From the NCBI RefSeq assembly GCF_023184515.1, contig NZ_JAAHBP010000001.1, forward strand, positions 1,116,001 through 1,180,000: 64,000 bases of DNA, written 5' to 3'. This DNA is from Streptomyces sp. D2-8. Its GTDB lineage: Bacteria > Actinomycetota > Actinomycetes > Streptomycetales > Streptomycetaceae. Position 1 is the first letter of the stretch. Every line of letters begins with the position of its first letter. Of the stretch, positions 8,343 to 16,897 are shown one piece after another. The position numbers and the translations under genes were made by a program. The notes below the pieces were generated by a model. It saw nothing but the letters and a program-made list of their open reading frames with translations, was not told where the DNA came from and did no database searches.

Positions 8343-9059
8343 ATGACCGCGGCCACCCCAGACGCCTCCCAGCCCGCCGTCCCCTACGGCACGCCCGAGG
8401 CCCCCCGCATCGCCGTCCGCGGCGAGGCCCGCCTCGAGGTCGACCCCGAGATCGCCCGCATCGGCATCACCGTCGCCGCCCGCGGCCGCGACCGCCGCTC
8501 CGCCCTCGACGACCTCACCCGCCGCAACGCCGGCGTCCTCGACCTCGTCAAGTCCTACGGCGACGCCGTCGAACGCCTGGAGACCGGCGCCTTCTCCATC
8601 ACGCCCGAACTCACCAAACACGGCCGCGGCGAACGCGTCCGCACCTACCACGGCAGTGTCCGCGTCACCGCCGAACTCACCGACTTCACCGCCCTCGGCG
8701 AACTCACCACCCGCCTCGCCGACCTCGACCTCACCCGCGTCGACGGCCCCTGGTGGGCTCTGCGCCCCGACTCGCCCGCCCACCGCGAAGCCCGCAAGAA
8801 GGCCGTACGAGAAGCCGTCCAGCGCGCCCGCGAGTACGCCGACGCCCTCGGCACCAGCCTCTCCGCCCTCGTCGAACTCGCCGACATCGGCGCCGAGAGC
8901 ACCCCGCCGGACTACCCCCAGACCCCCGGCCGCATGCGCTCCGCCGCCTTCGCCGGCGCCGCCGAGGACACCCCGGCCCCCCTCGACCTCGAACCCCAGC
9001 GCCAGCGCGTCCACGCCCAGATCAACGCCCGCTTCACGATGGTGCCGCCGCAGCTCTAG
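8343..9059 (+). CDS. SIMPL domain (DUF541) protein
   Basis: 238 aa, ATG 8343 after GTGGGGCGT. A single SIMPL/DUF541 domain spans roughly residues 20-235, starting at PRIAVRGEARLEVDPEIARIG. Family members are usually periplasmic or secreted in other bacteria and have been linked to oxidative stress and signalling interactions; this one has no visible signal peptide or membrane helix, so a cytoplasmic location is likely. Precise function unknown. Divergent from the 5'-nucleotidase. Confidence 0.85.
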   Translation: MTAATPDASQPAVPYGTPEAPRIAVRGEARLEVDPEIARIGITVAARGRDRRSALDDLTRRNAGVLDLVKSYGDAVERLETGAFSITPELTKHGRGERVRTYHGSVRVTAELTDFTALGELTTRLADLDLTRVDGPWWALRPDSPAHREARKKAVREAVQRAREYADALGTSLSALVELADIGAESTPPDYPQTPGRMRSAAFAGAAEDTPAPLDLEPQRQRVHAQINARFTMVPPQL

Positions 9060-9190
9060 GCACTCCCGCGCGCCTATTCCGAAAATCCGACCGAATTCCT
9101 CAGGCGCTCATCGGAGCAACCCGCCGCACAATTCAACACTTGTCAATAGCGCCTAAACGCAAAGTCTGTTGAGTAGTCACGCCCGACCAA

Positions 9191-9224
9191 TTGCCTACCA
9201 GTCGGTAACTCTTAGGCTCGACCC
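9191..9224 (+). promoter_or_regulatory. Promoter for a probably leaderless pyruvate kinase mRNA
   Basis: TTGCCT (9191-9196), 16 bases, TAGGCT (9213-9218), with the ATG only 7 bases after the -10 hexamer. No Shine-Dalgarno fits between. This spacing is the pattern of leaderless transcripts, which are frequent in actinobacteria. The 9060-9224 stretch is also more AT-rich than its surroundings. Confidence 0.55.
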
Positions 9225-10661
9225 ATGCGCCGAGCCAAAATCGTCTGCACCCTAGGGCCCGCCACCGACTCGTACGACCAGATCAAAGACCTGGTCGACG
9301 CCGGAATGGACGTAGCCCGCTTCAACCTCAGCCACGGCGGCCACGCCGAACACGAGGAGCGCTACCACCGGGTCCGCAAGGCCGCCGACGAGACCGGCCG
9401 CAGCGTCGGCCTCCTCGCCGACCTTCAAGGCCCGAAAATCAGGCTCGGCCGCTTCACCGAAGGCCCCGTACTCCTTGAACGCGGCGACACCTTCACCATC
9501 ACCGTCGAAGAAGGCATCGAAGGCGACCGCACCACCTGCGGCACCACCTACGCCGGCCTCGCCGCCGACGTCACCACCGGCGAACGCATCCTCGTCGACG
9601 ACGGCAAGGTCTGCCTCGAAGTCACCCAGATCGACGGCCCCCGCGTCCACACCACCGTCATCGAAGGCGGTGTCATCTCCGACCACAAAGGCCTCAACCT
9701 CCCCGGCGTCGCCGTCTCCGTCCCCGCCCTCTCCAAAAAGGACGAGGACGACCTCCGCTGGGCCCTGCGTACCGGCTTCGACGTCATCGCCCTCTCCTTC
9801 GTCCGCTCCGGCCGCGACATCCAGGACGTCCACCGCATCATGGACGAGGAAGACCGCCGCCTCCCCGTCATCGCCAAGGTCGAAAAACCCCAGGCCGTCG
9901 AGAACATCGACGACATCGTCGCCGCCTTCGACGGCATCATGGTGGCCCGCGGAGACCTCGGCGTCGAAATGCCACTGGAACAAGTCCCGATCGTCCAGAA
10001 GCGCGCCATCAAACTCGCCAAGCGCAACGCCAAGCCGGTGATCGTCGCCACCCAGATGCTCGACTCGATGATCGACAACGCCCGCCCGACCCGAGCCGAA
10101 GCCTCCGACGTCGCCAACGCCGTCATCGACGGCACCGACGCGGTAATGCTGTCCGGAGAGACAAGCGTCGGCAAACACGCGATCGAGACGGTACGCACGA
10201 TGGCCCGCATCGTCGAAGCAGCGGAAGAGGACATCCTCGCCAAGGGCCTGCCGCCCCTGACGGAACGCAACAAGCCCCGCACCCAGGGCGGAGCGGTGGC
10301 CCGGGCGGCGGCGGAAATGGGCGACTTCCTCGGCGCTCGCTTCCTGGTCGCCTTCACCCAGTCCGGCGACACCGCCCGCCGCCTCTCCCGCTACCGCTCC
10401 CCGATCCCCCTCCTCGCCTTCACCCCCGACCAGGCCACCCGCTCCCAGCTCAGCCTGACCTGGGGCGTGGAGACGTTCCTCGGCCCGTGCCTGGACTCCA
10501 CGGACGCGATGGTCGACCAGGTCGACGAGTTGCTGCTCCGCTACGGCCGCTGCCGGAAGGGTGACACGGTCGTCATCACGGCCGGCTCCCCGCCCGGAGT
10601 CTCCGGCTCGACGAACATGGTCCGGGTCCACCGCATCGGGGAGGACGACAGCCCGCAGTAG
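9225..10661 (+). CDS. pyk: Pyruvate kinase
   Basis: 478 aa, usual length. Catalyses phosphoenolpyruvate + ADP to pyruvate + ATP, the last step of glycolysis. N-terminal KIVCTLGPA and RFNLSHG, catalytic lysine in IAKVEKPQAVEN, metal/substrate segment MVARGDLGVE, ATQMLDSMI, and SGETSVG are present, followed by a C-terminal regulatory domain with TQSGDTARRLSRYR. The start appears leaderless (see promoter entry). Streptomyces often carry two pyk genes; which paralogue this is cannot be told here. Confidence 0.97.
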   Translation: MRRAKIVCTLGPATDSYDQIKDLVDAGMDVARFNLSHGGHAEHEERYHRVRKAADETGRSVGLLADLQGPKIRLGRFTEGPVLLERGDTFTITVEEGIEGDRTTCGTTYAGLAADVTTGERILVDDGKVCLEVTQIDGPRVHTTVIEGGVISDHKGLNLPGVAVSVPALSKKDEDDLRWALRTGFDVIALSFVRSGRDIQDVHRIMDEEDRRLPVIAKVEKPQAVENIDDIVAAFDGIMVARGDLGVEMPLEQVPIVQKRAIKLAKRNAKPVIVATQMLDSMIDNARPTRAEASDVANAVIDGTDAVMLSGETSVGKHAIETVRTMARIVEAAEEDILAKGLPPLTERNKPRTQGGAVARAAAEMGDFLGARFLVAFTQSGDTARRLSRYRSPIPLLAFTPDQATRSQLSLTWGVETFLGPCLDSTDAMVDQVDELLLRYGRCRKGDTVVITAGSPPGVSGSTNMVRVHRIGEDDSPQ

Positions 10662-10665
10662 GGGG

Positions 10666-11412
10666 TCAGTACTTGGGGCCGACGTGGGCGTCCATGAGGG
10701 CTACGGAGGCTTTGCGGGCGACGGAGATGTTGCGTGCGTTTGCCTTCTTCCAATCGACGCCCACCTGGTCGAGCGTGGTGGTGAAGAGGCGGATGATGTC
10801 GGGAGAGAGGTTGGTGAGGAAGTACCGGGGGTATTCGTAGCGCTTCTGCTCACCGGCAACGGTGCGGGTCGTCCAGTTGGTGATCCGACAGCCGTCGGAG
10901 TGGATCAGCCCCCGGATGAACTCCCAAGGATGGGCGTCGACGATGACTTGTTGCCAGGGTTCGAGGGCGATGCGGCGTTCGTGCTTTTTGCCGGGTCCAT
11001 GCTGGGGGAACAGGTGCGGCCAGTGCCTGCTGTAGCTGACCACTGAGACGTATCCCTGCGCCTGAGTGCGAGAGGCGCACCCGGTCGGGTTGATGGCGCG
11101 CATGGCAATCTCGCATGCTTCGATCAGACCCGGCCACGAGTTTGCGCACGCGATTCTCAGGTAATAGCCGGTGCCGCGAGGGTGGTCGCTGATGCAGCCA
11201 TCGCCGAGATAGAGGCCCAGTAGGTAGGCGTACTTGCACTCGTCGGCGGGCGGTCCGGGGTCCGGAGGCGCCATAGGGGGCAGCGGTTCAAGGCGGTCCT
11301 GCCAGGAGCGGATCGCGGCCCGCGAGATGCCCGTTTCCCGGCTCACCGAATTCAGGCTGCGGCCCTCGGCGACCAGTGCGAGCGCTCGCTTGCGCGTGCT
11401 GACGTCGTACAT
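10666..11412 (-). CDS. HTH-LAGLIDADG protein (free-standing homing-endonuclease-like)
   Basis: 248 aa, ATG 11412, no strong ribosome site. Residues about 6-38 form a transposase-like helix-turn-helix (AEGRSLNSVSRETGISRAAI); then two LAGLIDADG-type helices, YLLGLYLGDG (about residue 66) and FIRGLIHSDG (about residue 165), each keeping the acidic residue used for metal binding. Monomeric LAGLIDADG enzymes cut DNA; WhiA shows that such folds can become regulators, but WhiA has the domains in the opposite order. Base composition is lower in GC than its neighbours and less biased in codon use (CTA, AGA, TAT), suggesting acquisition. It lies directly upstream-adjacent to an odd tRNA on the same strand, with pyk converging from the other side. 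Confidence 0.75.
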   Translation of the reverse strand: MYDVSTRKRALALVAEGRSLNSVSRETGISRAAIRSWQDRLEPLPPMAPPDPGPPADECKYAYLLGLYLGDGCISDHPRGTGYYLRIACANSWPGLIEACEIAMRAINPTGCASRTQAQGYVSVVSYSRHWPHLFPQHGPGKKHERRIALEPWQQVIVDAHPWEFIRGLIHSDGCRITNWTTRTVAGEQKRYEYPRYFLTNLSPDIIRLFTTTLDQVGVDWKKANARNISVARKASVALMDAHVGPKY

Positions 11413-11513
11413 GGGGCCACTGTGGAACTGTGATCGGCACGCAGCAAAAAGCGGATGCTCACGAGAACGTGGACATCCGCTTCGAAGTGGTGACCTTGGA
11501 AACCGAGGAAAAG

Positions 11514-11588
11514 TGCCCCGGGTCGGACTCGAACCGACACTGTATGGGTTTTGAATCCATTGCCTGCTGCCAATTGGGCTACCGGGGC
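11514..11588 (-). tRNA. tRNA with anticodon CAA (Leu by decoding), irregular structure
   Basis: 75 bases fold as a cloverleaf: acceptor GCCCCGG/CCGGGGC with discriminator A, TA, D arm GCCC...AGGC, anticodon arm ATGGA-TTCAAAA-CCCAT, 5-base variable region, and T arm GTCGG-TTCGAGT-CCGAC. The anticodon reads CAA, for Leu codon UUG. Two points are irregular: bacterial tRNA-Leu normally has a long variable arm, and there are mismatches in the D stem (C13-A22) and at the base of the anticodon loop (A31-C39). CCA is not encoded. It may be a low-activity or degenerate tRNA, or have an identity other than Leu. Confidence 0.8.
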
Positions 11589-11690
11589 CCGGTGAATCCA
11601 AGGTTGACCTCGACCCACTGCCTGACCACCATACCGCAGCTAGGTACGCTCTTGGGAGCAGTACCGGCCTGCCCCTACCAAGGAGCCCAC

Positions 11691-12347
11691 GTGAGTGCCC
11701 CCGAGTCGCCCCAGCCTGTTGACGTGCCTGATGACGACAAGTCGCACGTGCCTCCGATGACGACGAGGGTCGTCATCGCCGAGGACGAGGCGCTGATCCG
11801 GCTCGATCTCAAAGAGATGCTGGAGGAGGAGGGGTACACCGTCGTCGGTGAGGCCGGGGACGGTGAGCAGGCCGTGGAGCTGGCCCGTGAGCACAGGCCC
11901 GATCTGGTGATTCTCGACGTGAAGATGCCGAAGATGGACGGTATCTCCGCGGCGGAGAAGATCGCGGAGGAGAGCATCGCGCCGGTGCTGATGCTGACCG
12001 CGTTCTCGCAGCGCGACCTGGTGGAGCGGGCCCGGGACGCGGGTGCCATGGCCTATCTGGTGAAGCCGTTCAGCAAGACGGATGTCGTGCCGGCGATCGA
12101 GATGGCCGTCTCGCGGTTCACGGAGTTGAAGGAGTTGGAGAAGGAGGTCGCCGACCTCACGCTCCGGCTGGAGACGCGCAAGCTGGTGGACCGGGCGAAG
12201 TCGATTCTGCAGACCGAGTACGGGCTGTCGGAGCCGGCCGCTTTCCGGTGGATCCAGAAGACGTCGATGGACCGCCGCATGTCGATGCAGCAGGTCGCGG
12301 AGGCGGTCATTCAGGACGCCGAGGAGAAGAAGGCCAACAAGGGCTGA
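11691..12347 (+). CDS. pdtaR: ANTAR-domain response regulator (PdtaR-like)
   Basis: 218 aa from GTG 11691 (AAGGAG six bases before); ATG 11757 would give a shorter form starting MTTRVV. The receiver domain spans about residues 25-145, with phosphorylation site D76 in LVILDVKMPKMDG and the conserved K in YLVKPF. The C-terminal ANTAR RNA-binding domain lies at about 155-212 (VDRAKSILQTEYGLSEPAAF). PdtaR-type proteins bind two-hairpin RNA motifs and prevent transcription termination. The partner histidine kinase is not in the window. Followed by a strong bidirectional terminator. Confidence 0.9.
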   Translation: MSAPESPQPVDVPDDDKSHVPPMTTRVVIAEDEALIRLDLKEMLEEEGYTVVGEAGDGEQAVELAREHRPDLVILDVKMPKMDGISAAEKIAEESIAPVLMLTAFSQRDLVERARDAGAMAYLVKPFSKTDVVPAIEMAVSRFTELKELEKEVADLTLRLETRKLVDRAKSILQTEYGLSEPAAFRWIQKTSMDRRMSMQQVAEAVIQDAEEKKANKG

Positions 12348-12356
12348 GGTCAGTGC

Positions 12357-12402
12357 GAAGAGGCCTGCCTGCCTTCCGAACGGAAGGCAGGCAGGCCTCT
12401 TC
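12357..12402. terminator. Bidirectional terminator between pdtaR and livF
   Basis: A perfect 21-base stem (12357-12377 with 12382-12402) and GAAC loop. It separates two convergent genes and can end transcripts from both sides; the run of T is short, as usual in Streptomyces. Confidence 0.9.
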
Positions 12403-12418
12403 GTATTCGGGCGTGACC

Positions 12419-13135
12419 TCAGTCCTCGCCCAGGTACGCCTTGCGCACCGACTCGTCGTGCAGCAGGTCCTGCCCGGTCCCGGAGAGGGCGATGCTGCCG
12501 ACCTCCATGACGTGGCCGTGGTCGGCGAGGGAGAGCGCGGCCTGGGCGTTCTGTTCGACGAGGAGGATCGTCGTGCCTTGGGACTTCAGTTCCGAGATGG
12601 TCGCCATGATCTTCTGCATCATGATCGGGGAGAGTCCCATGGAGGGCTCGTCGAGCATGAGCAGCTTGGGCTGGGACATCAGGGCCCGGCCCATGGCGAG
12701 CATCTGTTGTTCGCCGCCCGACAGCGTGCCCGCCGCCTGCTTGCGGCGTTCGCCCAGGATGGGGAAGAGGTCGTAGGCGCGCTGGATGTCCTTCTCGATG
12801 CCGTCCTTGTCCTTGCGGAGGAATGCTCCGAGTTGGAGGTTCTCGGCGATGGTGAGGCGGGGGAAGATGTGCCGGCCTTCGGGGGAGTGGGCGAGGCCGA
12901 GGGCGACGATCTTGTGGGCGGGGACCCCGCTGAGCGGCTTGCCGTCGAAGACGATCTTCCCGGAGGTGGGCTTGAGCAGACCCGACAGTGTGCGCAGGGT
13001 GGTTGTCTTGCCCGCGCCGTTGGTGCCGATCAGGGTGACGACCTGGCCGGCTTCGACGCTGAAGGAGATGCCTTTGACGGCTTCGATCTTGCCGTAGGAG
13101 ACCCGGAGGTCCTCGACCTCGAGGAGTGCGGTCAC
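12419..13135 (-). CDS. livF: Branched-chain amino-acid ABC transporter ATPase LivF
   Basis: 238 aa, GTG start at 13135 overlapping the livG stop by four bases. Walker A GTNGAGKTT (about residues 38-46), signature LSGGEQQ, Walker B LLMLDEPSMGL and the H-loop region are intact. Provides ATP hydrolysis for uptake of leucine, isoleucine and valine (or related amino acids) together with LivG. Last gene of livKHMGF. Confidence 0.95.
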   Translation of the reverse strand: MTALLEVEDLRVSYGKIEAVKGISFSVEAGQVVTLIGTNGAGKTTTLRTLSGLLKPTSGKIVFDGKPLSGVPAHKIVALGLAHSPEGRHIFPRLTIAENLQLGAFLRKDKDGIEKDIQRAYDLFPILGERRKQAAGTLSGGEQQMLAMGRALMSQPKLLMLDEPSMGLSPIMMQKIMATISELKSQGTTILLVEQNAQAALSLADHGHVMEVGSIALSGTGQDLLHDESVRKAYLGED

Positions 13136-14004
13136 TTGGCTTCTCCCTTGGTGCTGCTGGTGGTGCTGGTCGCGTCGGCGGCGGCTTCGGCGGCCTCGAC
13201 CTCGGCGGCTTCGGCTTCTCCGGGGGCGCCTTCGAAGGGTTCGCCGAGGTAGGCGGCGACGACGCGTTCGTCGGCCTGGACGACGTCGGGGGTGCCTTCG
13301 ACGAGCTTCTCGCCCTGGACGAGGACGGCGACGCGGTCGGAGAGGTTGAAGACGAAGCGCATGTCGTGCTCGATGAGGAGGACGGCGATGCCCTTGTCGC
13401 GGATGGCGAAGACGAGTTCCTCGGCGGCCCTGGTCTCCTGGGGGTTCATGCCGGCGGTGGGCTCGTCGAGGAGCAGGAGGCCGGGCTCGGAGGCCATGGC
13501 GCGGGCGATTTCGAGCTTGCGCTGTTCGCCGTAGGGGAGGTTGCGGGCGAGGTGGTCGCGCTTGTGGGCGAGGCCGATGAACTCGAGGAGTTCCATGGCG
13601 CGTTCCTCGCTGGCGCGTTCGGCCTTCTTGAAGCCGGGGCCGCGCAGGAGGGCGGACCAGAGGCCTTCCTTGGTGCGGGTGTGGCGGCCGACGAGGACGT
13701 TTTCCAGGACCGTCATGTTGGCGAACAGGCGGATGTTCTGGAAGGTGCGGGCGATGCCGGCCTGGGTGACCAGGTGGGGCTTCGGGGGGAGGACGGTGCC
13801 CTTGTAGGAGACGGTGCCCTCGGTGGGAACGTACAGGCCGGTCAGGCAGTTGAAGAAGGTGGTCTTTCCGGCGCCGTTGGGGCCGATGAGGCCGACGATC
13901 TCGCCGGCGTTGACCGTGAAGTCGACGGAGCGTACGGCGGTGAGGCCGCCGAAGCGCATCGTGACGTCGCGTGCTTCGAGTACAGGTGTGGGCTGTGTGG
14001 TCAT
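13132..14004 (-). CDS. livG: Branched-chain amino-acid ABC transporter ATPase LivG
   Basis: 290 aa, ATG 14004, five bases after the livM stop. Walker A GPNGAGKTTFF near residue 40, signature LPYGEQRKLE, Walker B LLLLDEPTAGMNP and H-loop LLIEHDMRFVF. The extra C-terminal tail (about 35 residues of Ala, Glu, Ser and Thr after AAYLGEPFEG) is low-complexity and not needed for catalysis. Partner of LivF on the cytoplasmic face. Confidence 0.95.
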   Translation of the reverse strand: MTTQPTPVLEARDVTMRFGGLTAVRSVDFTVNAGEIVGLIGPNGAGKTTFFNCLTGLYVPTEGTVSYKGTVLPPKPHLVTQAGIARTFQNIRLFANMTVLENVLVGRHTRTKEGLWSALLRGPGFKKAERASEERAMELLEFIGLAHKRDHLARNLPYGEQRKLEIARAMASEPGLLLLDEPTAGMNPQETRAAEELVFAIRDKGIAVLLIEHDMRFVFNLSDRVAVLVQGEKLVEGTPDVVQADERVVAAYLGEPFEGAPGEAEAAEVEAAEAAADATSTTSSTKGEAK

Positions 14005-14009
14005 GGTGG

Positions 14010-15824
14010 TTACGCCCCCGCCTTGGTGACGGCCGGTTCGTCGGTCAGCGTGGTCTGTTTGGGTACGTCGAGTTGGCCGGTCTCGTGGAATTCGAGCTGG
14101 CGCCGGCGGTTGGCGATGATGCCTTCGGGGCGGAAGCGCATCAGGAGGACGAGCGCGATGCCGAAGGCGAGGAGCGACTTCTCCTGGAGGAAGACGAGCT
14201 TCTCGGGGAGGAGGTAGAGCAGGGCGGCGCCGAGGAGTGGTCCGGCGACGGTGCCCATGCCGCCGAGGACGACCGCGGCCAGGAGGAACGCGGAGTTGGG
14301 CGGGGTGGAGCCGGCGAACTGGTAGGGCGTGGGGACGACGCTGTAGGTGACGTGGGCGCTGACGGTGCCGGCGAGGCCGGCGAGGGCGGCGCCGAGGGCG
14401 AAGGCGACGAGTTTGACGCGGAAGCCGTTGATGCCCATGGCGGTTGCGGCGGTCTCGTCCTCGCGGACGGCGATCCAGGAGCGGCCGATGCGGGAGTCCG
14501 CGGCGCGCGTGTAGACCAGGACCACGATGGCCATGATGAGGACCATCAGGAGGTAGTAGTTGGCGAATCGGCCGAGGGTGAATCCGCCGATGTCGTGGGC
14601 TTCTCCGAGGTTGAATCCGAAGAGCTTCAGGTCGGGGATGGCGGGGATGCCGTTGGGGCCGTTGGTGACGTCGGGTCCGGACTGGCCGTCCATGTTGTTG
14701 ACGGCGATGCGGAAGATCTCTCCGAAGCCGAGGGTGACGATGGCGAGGTAGTCGCCGCGCAGTCGCAGGGTCGGTGCGCCGATGAGGACGCCGAAGACGA
14801 GGGAGGCGGCGGCTCCGGTGAGGGCGGAGGCCCAGAAGGGCAGGTGGATGCCGGAGATGGTGGAGAACTCGGAGCCGGAGACGAGGGCGGCGGTGTAGGC
14901 GCCGACGCCGAGGAAGGCGACGTATCCGAGGTCGAGGAGTCCGGCGAGGCCGACGACGATGTTGAGGCCGAGGGCGACGGTTCCGAAGATCAGGATGTTG
15001 ACGCCGATGTTGGCGTAGTGGTCGTCGGTCTGGGTGAAGGGGAAGGCGATGGCCGCGGCGAAGCCCATGGCGAGGGTGAAGCTGCGGTTGCCGGCGACGA
15101 GTGCGGAGAAGCGGTCGAGGAGACCCGCGGTGTGCAGGGCCCAGATCGCGAAGGTGACGACGAAGAGGTAGCCGACGAAGAGTTCGCCGTACTCGGTGTC
15201 GATGCCGTAGGTGAAGACGCCGAGGCCGATGATGGTGACCACGGTGATCACCGCCCGCTGGACCCAGGGCGCGGTGGCCTGGGCGGCGGGGATGCGGTCG
15301 GGTTTGGCGATGTAGGCCTTGAGGGCTTCCTTGGTGCCGTCGGTGCCGGTGCGCTCTTGGGGGAGGGCGAAGGCGCCGATGACGGGCAGGAGGGAGGCGA
15401 TGGCCGCGATCCAGCCGCCGGGTTCGAGGTTGACGACGCCGCCGAGTTCGGCACTGATGGCGATGACGGTGAACCAGGTGACGGTGAAGCCGCCGAGGGC
15501 GGTGAGGGCGAGCGGCGCGTTGTTGCGGGCGGGCAGGAGCCAGCGCAGGCCGCGGATGCCGTATGCGGCGAGGGCGAACAGCGTGGTGAGGATGCCGGCG
15601 GTGAAGGTGAGCCACTGCAGGCCGCCGGGGTAGCCGTTGATGGTGAGGTCGCCGGGGAATTCGGCGGTCCAGGTCCAGGCGAGGAACGCGGAGGCGGTGG
15701 TGGCGATGCCTCCGGCGAGCAGCAGGGCGCGGGCGGCGGCCTCGGGCAGCGGTATGAGTCCGCGCGGTGCGGGCGGCGGGGTGGGGGCGGCGTCCGGCAC
15801 GGGCGTCTTGGTCGTCTCGGTCAT
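14010..15824 (-). CDS. livM: Branched-chain amino-acid ABC transporter permease LivM (long form)
   Basis: 604 aa, ATG 15824, four bases after the livH stop. The C-terminal ~330 residues are the usual LivM permease with the ATPase-coupling loop (GAPTLRLRGDYLAIVTLGFG). The N-terminal ~250 residues are extra: several hydrophobic helices (for example ALLLAGGIATTASAFLAWTW) and a linker, making it about 1.7 times the length of E. coli LivM. This long form is common in streptomycetes. Integral membrane protein forming the channel with LivH. Confidence 0.93.
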   Translation of the reverse strand: MTETTKTPVPDAAPTPPPAPRGLIPLPEAAARALLLAGGIATTASAFLAWTWTAEFPGDLTINGYPGGLQWLTFTAGILTTLFALAAYGIRGLRWLLPARNNAPLALTALGGFTVTWFTVIAISAELGGVVNLEPGGWIAAIASLLPVIGAFALPQERTGTDGTKEALKAYIAKPDRIPAAQATAPWVQRAVITVVTIIGLGVFTYGIDTEYGELFVGYLFVVTFAIWALHTAGLLDRFSALVAGNRSFTLAMGFAAAIAFPFTQTDDHYANIGVNILIFGTVALGLNIVVGLAGLLDLGYVAFLGVGAYTAALVSGSEFSTISGIHLPFWASALTGAAASLVFGVLIGAPTLRLRGDYLAIVTLGFGEIFRIAVNNMDGQSGPDVTNGPNGIPAIPDLKLFGFNLGEAHDIGGFTLGRFANYYLLMVLIMAIVVLVYTRAADSRIGRSWIAVREDETAATAMGINGFRVKLVAFALGAALAGLAGTVSAHVTYSVVPTPYQFAGSTPPNSAFLLAAVVLGGMGTVAGPLLGAALLYLLPEKLVFLQEKSLLAFGIALVLLMRFRPEGIIANRRRQLEFHETGQLDVPKQTTLTDEPAVTKAGA

Positions 15825-15828
15825 GTCG

Positions 15829-16758
15829 TCACGCCCTGTCCGCGACGCGCTCGCCGAGCAGGCCCTGTGGCCTGAAGAGGAGCACGAGGATGAGGAGGCA
15901 GAAGGCCCAGACGTTGGCCCAGCTCTGGCCGCCGAGTTGCTGCATGCCGGGGATCTCGTCGATGTAGGCGGAGGCGAGGGTTTCGGCGATGCCGAGGACG
16001 AGGCCGCCGAGCATGGCGCCGTAGATGTTGCCGATGCCGCCGAGGACGGCGGCGGTGAAGGCCTTGAGGCCCATCAGGAAGCCCATGCGGTAGTCGACGT
16101 TGCCGTATTTGAGTCCGTAGGCGACGGCGGCGACGGCGGCGAAGAAGCCGCCGATGGCGAAGGCGATGACGATGATGCGGTTGGTGTCGATGCCCATGAG
16201 CTGCGCGGTGTCGGGGTCCTGCGCGGTGGCCTGCATGGCGCGGCCGGTGCGGCTGCGGCGCACGAAGAAGGCGAGGGCGGCCATGCAGAGGATGGCGGCG
16301 AGGATGAGGAAGATGTCGGCGTCCTTGATGGTGACGGAGCCGATGCTGTGGGTGGTGTCGAGGCCGGGGAAGGCGCGGGCGCGGTCGGCGCCGGGGTAGA
16401 AGTTGCGTACGACTTCCTGGAGGGCCAGGGAGAGGCCGATGGCGGTGATGAGCGGTGCCAGGCGTGGTGCTCCGCGCAGTGGTCGGTAGGCGAACCGTTC
16501 CGCTCCGACGGCTATGAGGATGGCCACGATGGCTCCGCCGAGGAGCATGAGGGGTACGGCGAGGGCCATCGAGGTGCCGTCGGGAAGGATGTAGAAGTAG
16601 ACCGTGAGGGCGCCGAACGCCCCGGTCATGAAGATCTCGCCGTGCGCGAAGTTGATGAGCTGGACGATGCCGTACACCATCGTGTAGCCGATGGCGATCA
16701 GCCCGTACATCGAGCCGAGAAGCAGCCCGTTGGCCAGCTGCTGCGGCAGGGTGTTCAC
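15829..16758 (-). CDS. livH: Branched-chain amino-acid ABC transporter permease LivH
   Basis: 309 aa, GTG start 16758 preceded by GGAGG at a good distance. Multi-helix inner-membrane permease with NGLLLGSMYGLIAIGYTMVYG at the N-terminus and the coupling helix region ERFAYRPLRGAPRLAPLI. Forms the membrane pore with LivM. First of the four-gene HMGF block after the livK hairpin. Confidence 0.95.
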   Translation of the reverse strand: MNTLPQQLANGLLLGSMYGLIAIGYTMVYGIVQLINFAHGEIFMTGAFGALTVYFYILPDGTSMALAVPLMLLGGAIVAILIAVGAERFAYRPLRGAPRLAPLITAIGLSLALQEVVRNFYPGADRARAFPGLDTTHSIGSVTIKDADIFLILAAILCMAALAFFVRRSRTGRAMQATAQDPDTAQLMGIDTNRIIVIAFAIGGFFAAVAAVAYGLKYGNVDYRMGFLMGLKAFTAAVLGGIGNIYGAMLGGLVLGIAETLASAYIDEIPGMQQLGGQSWANVWAFCLLILVLLFRPQGLLGERVADRA

Positions 16759-16834
16759 CGCATGGCCTCCATAGTCGCTGGTGGTCGTGTGCACTGGATG
16801 CGTGCGTGGTCGCGTGCTGTGTGGGGGTGTGGAA

Positions 16835-16873
16835 ACGGGCCGCGCGGTCGGGATCCCCTTCCGCGCGGCCCGT
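16835..16873 (-). terminator. Hairpin between livK and livH (partial terminator or mRNA stabiliser)
   Basis: Perfect 13-base arms ACGGGCCGCGCGG (16835-16847) and CCGCGCGGCCCGT (16861-16873) with a 13-base loop lie in the 139-base gap between livK and livH. No T-run follows. Such a hairpin would favour more binding protein than permease. Confidence 0.7.
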
Positions 16874-16897
16874 GGTGTGGCGTTGTGGCGGGCCGGA

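Noticed and set aside
11514..11588. tRNA as an integration site for a genomic island
   Set aside because: No repeated 3' tRNA segment and no integrase were found in the window.
13971..15875. Acidic Gly/Glu-rich open frames opposite livM and livH
   Set aside because: Antisense shadows of membrane protein genes with no start signal or domain.
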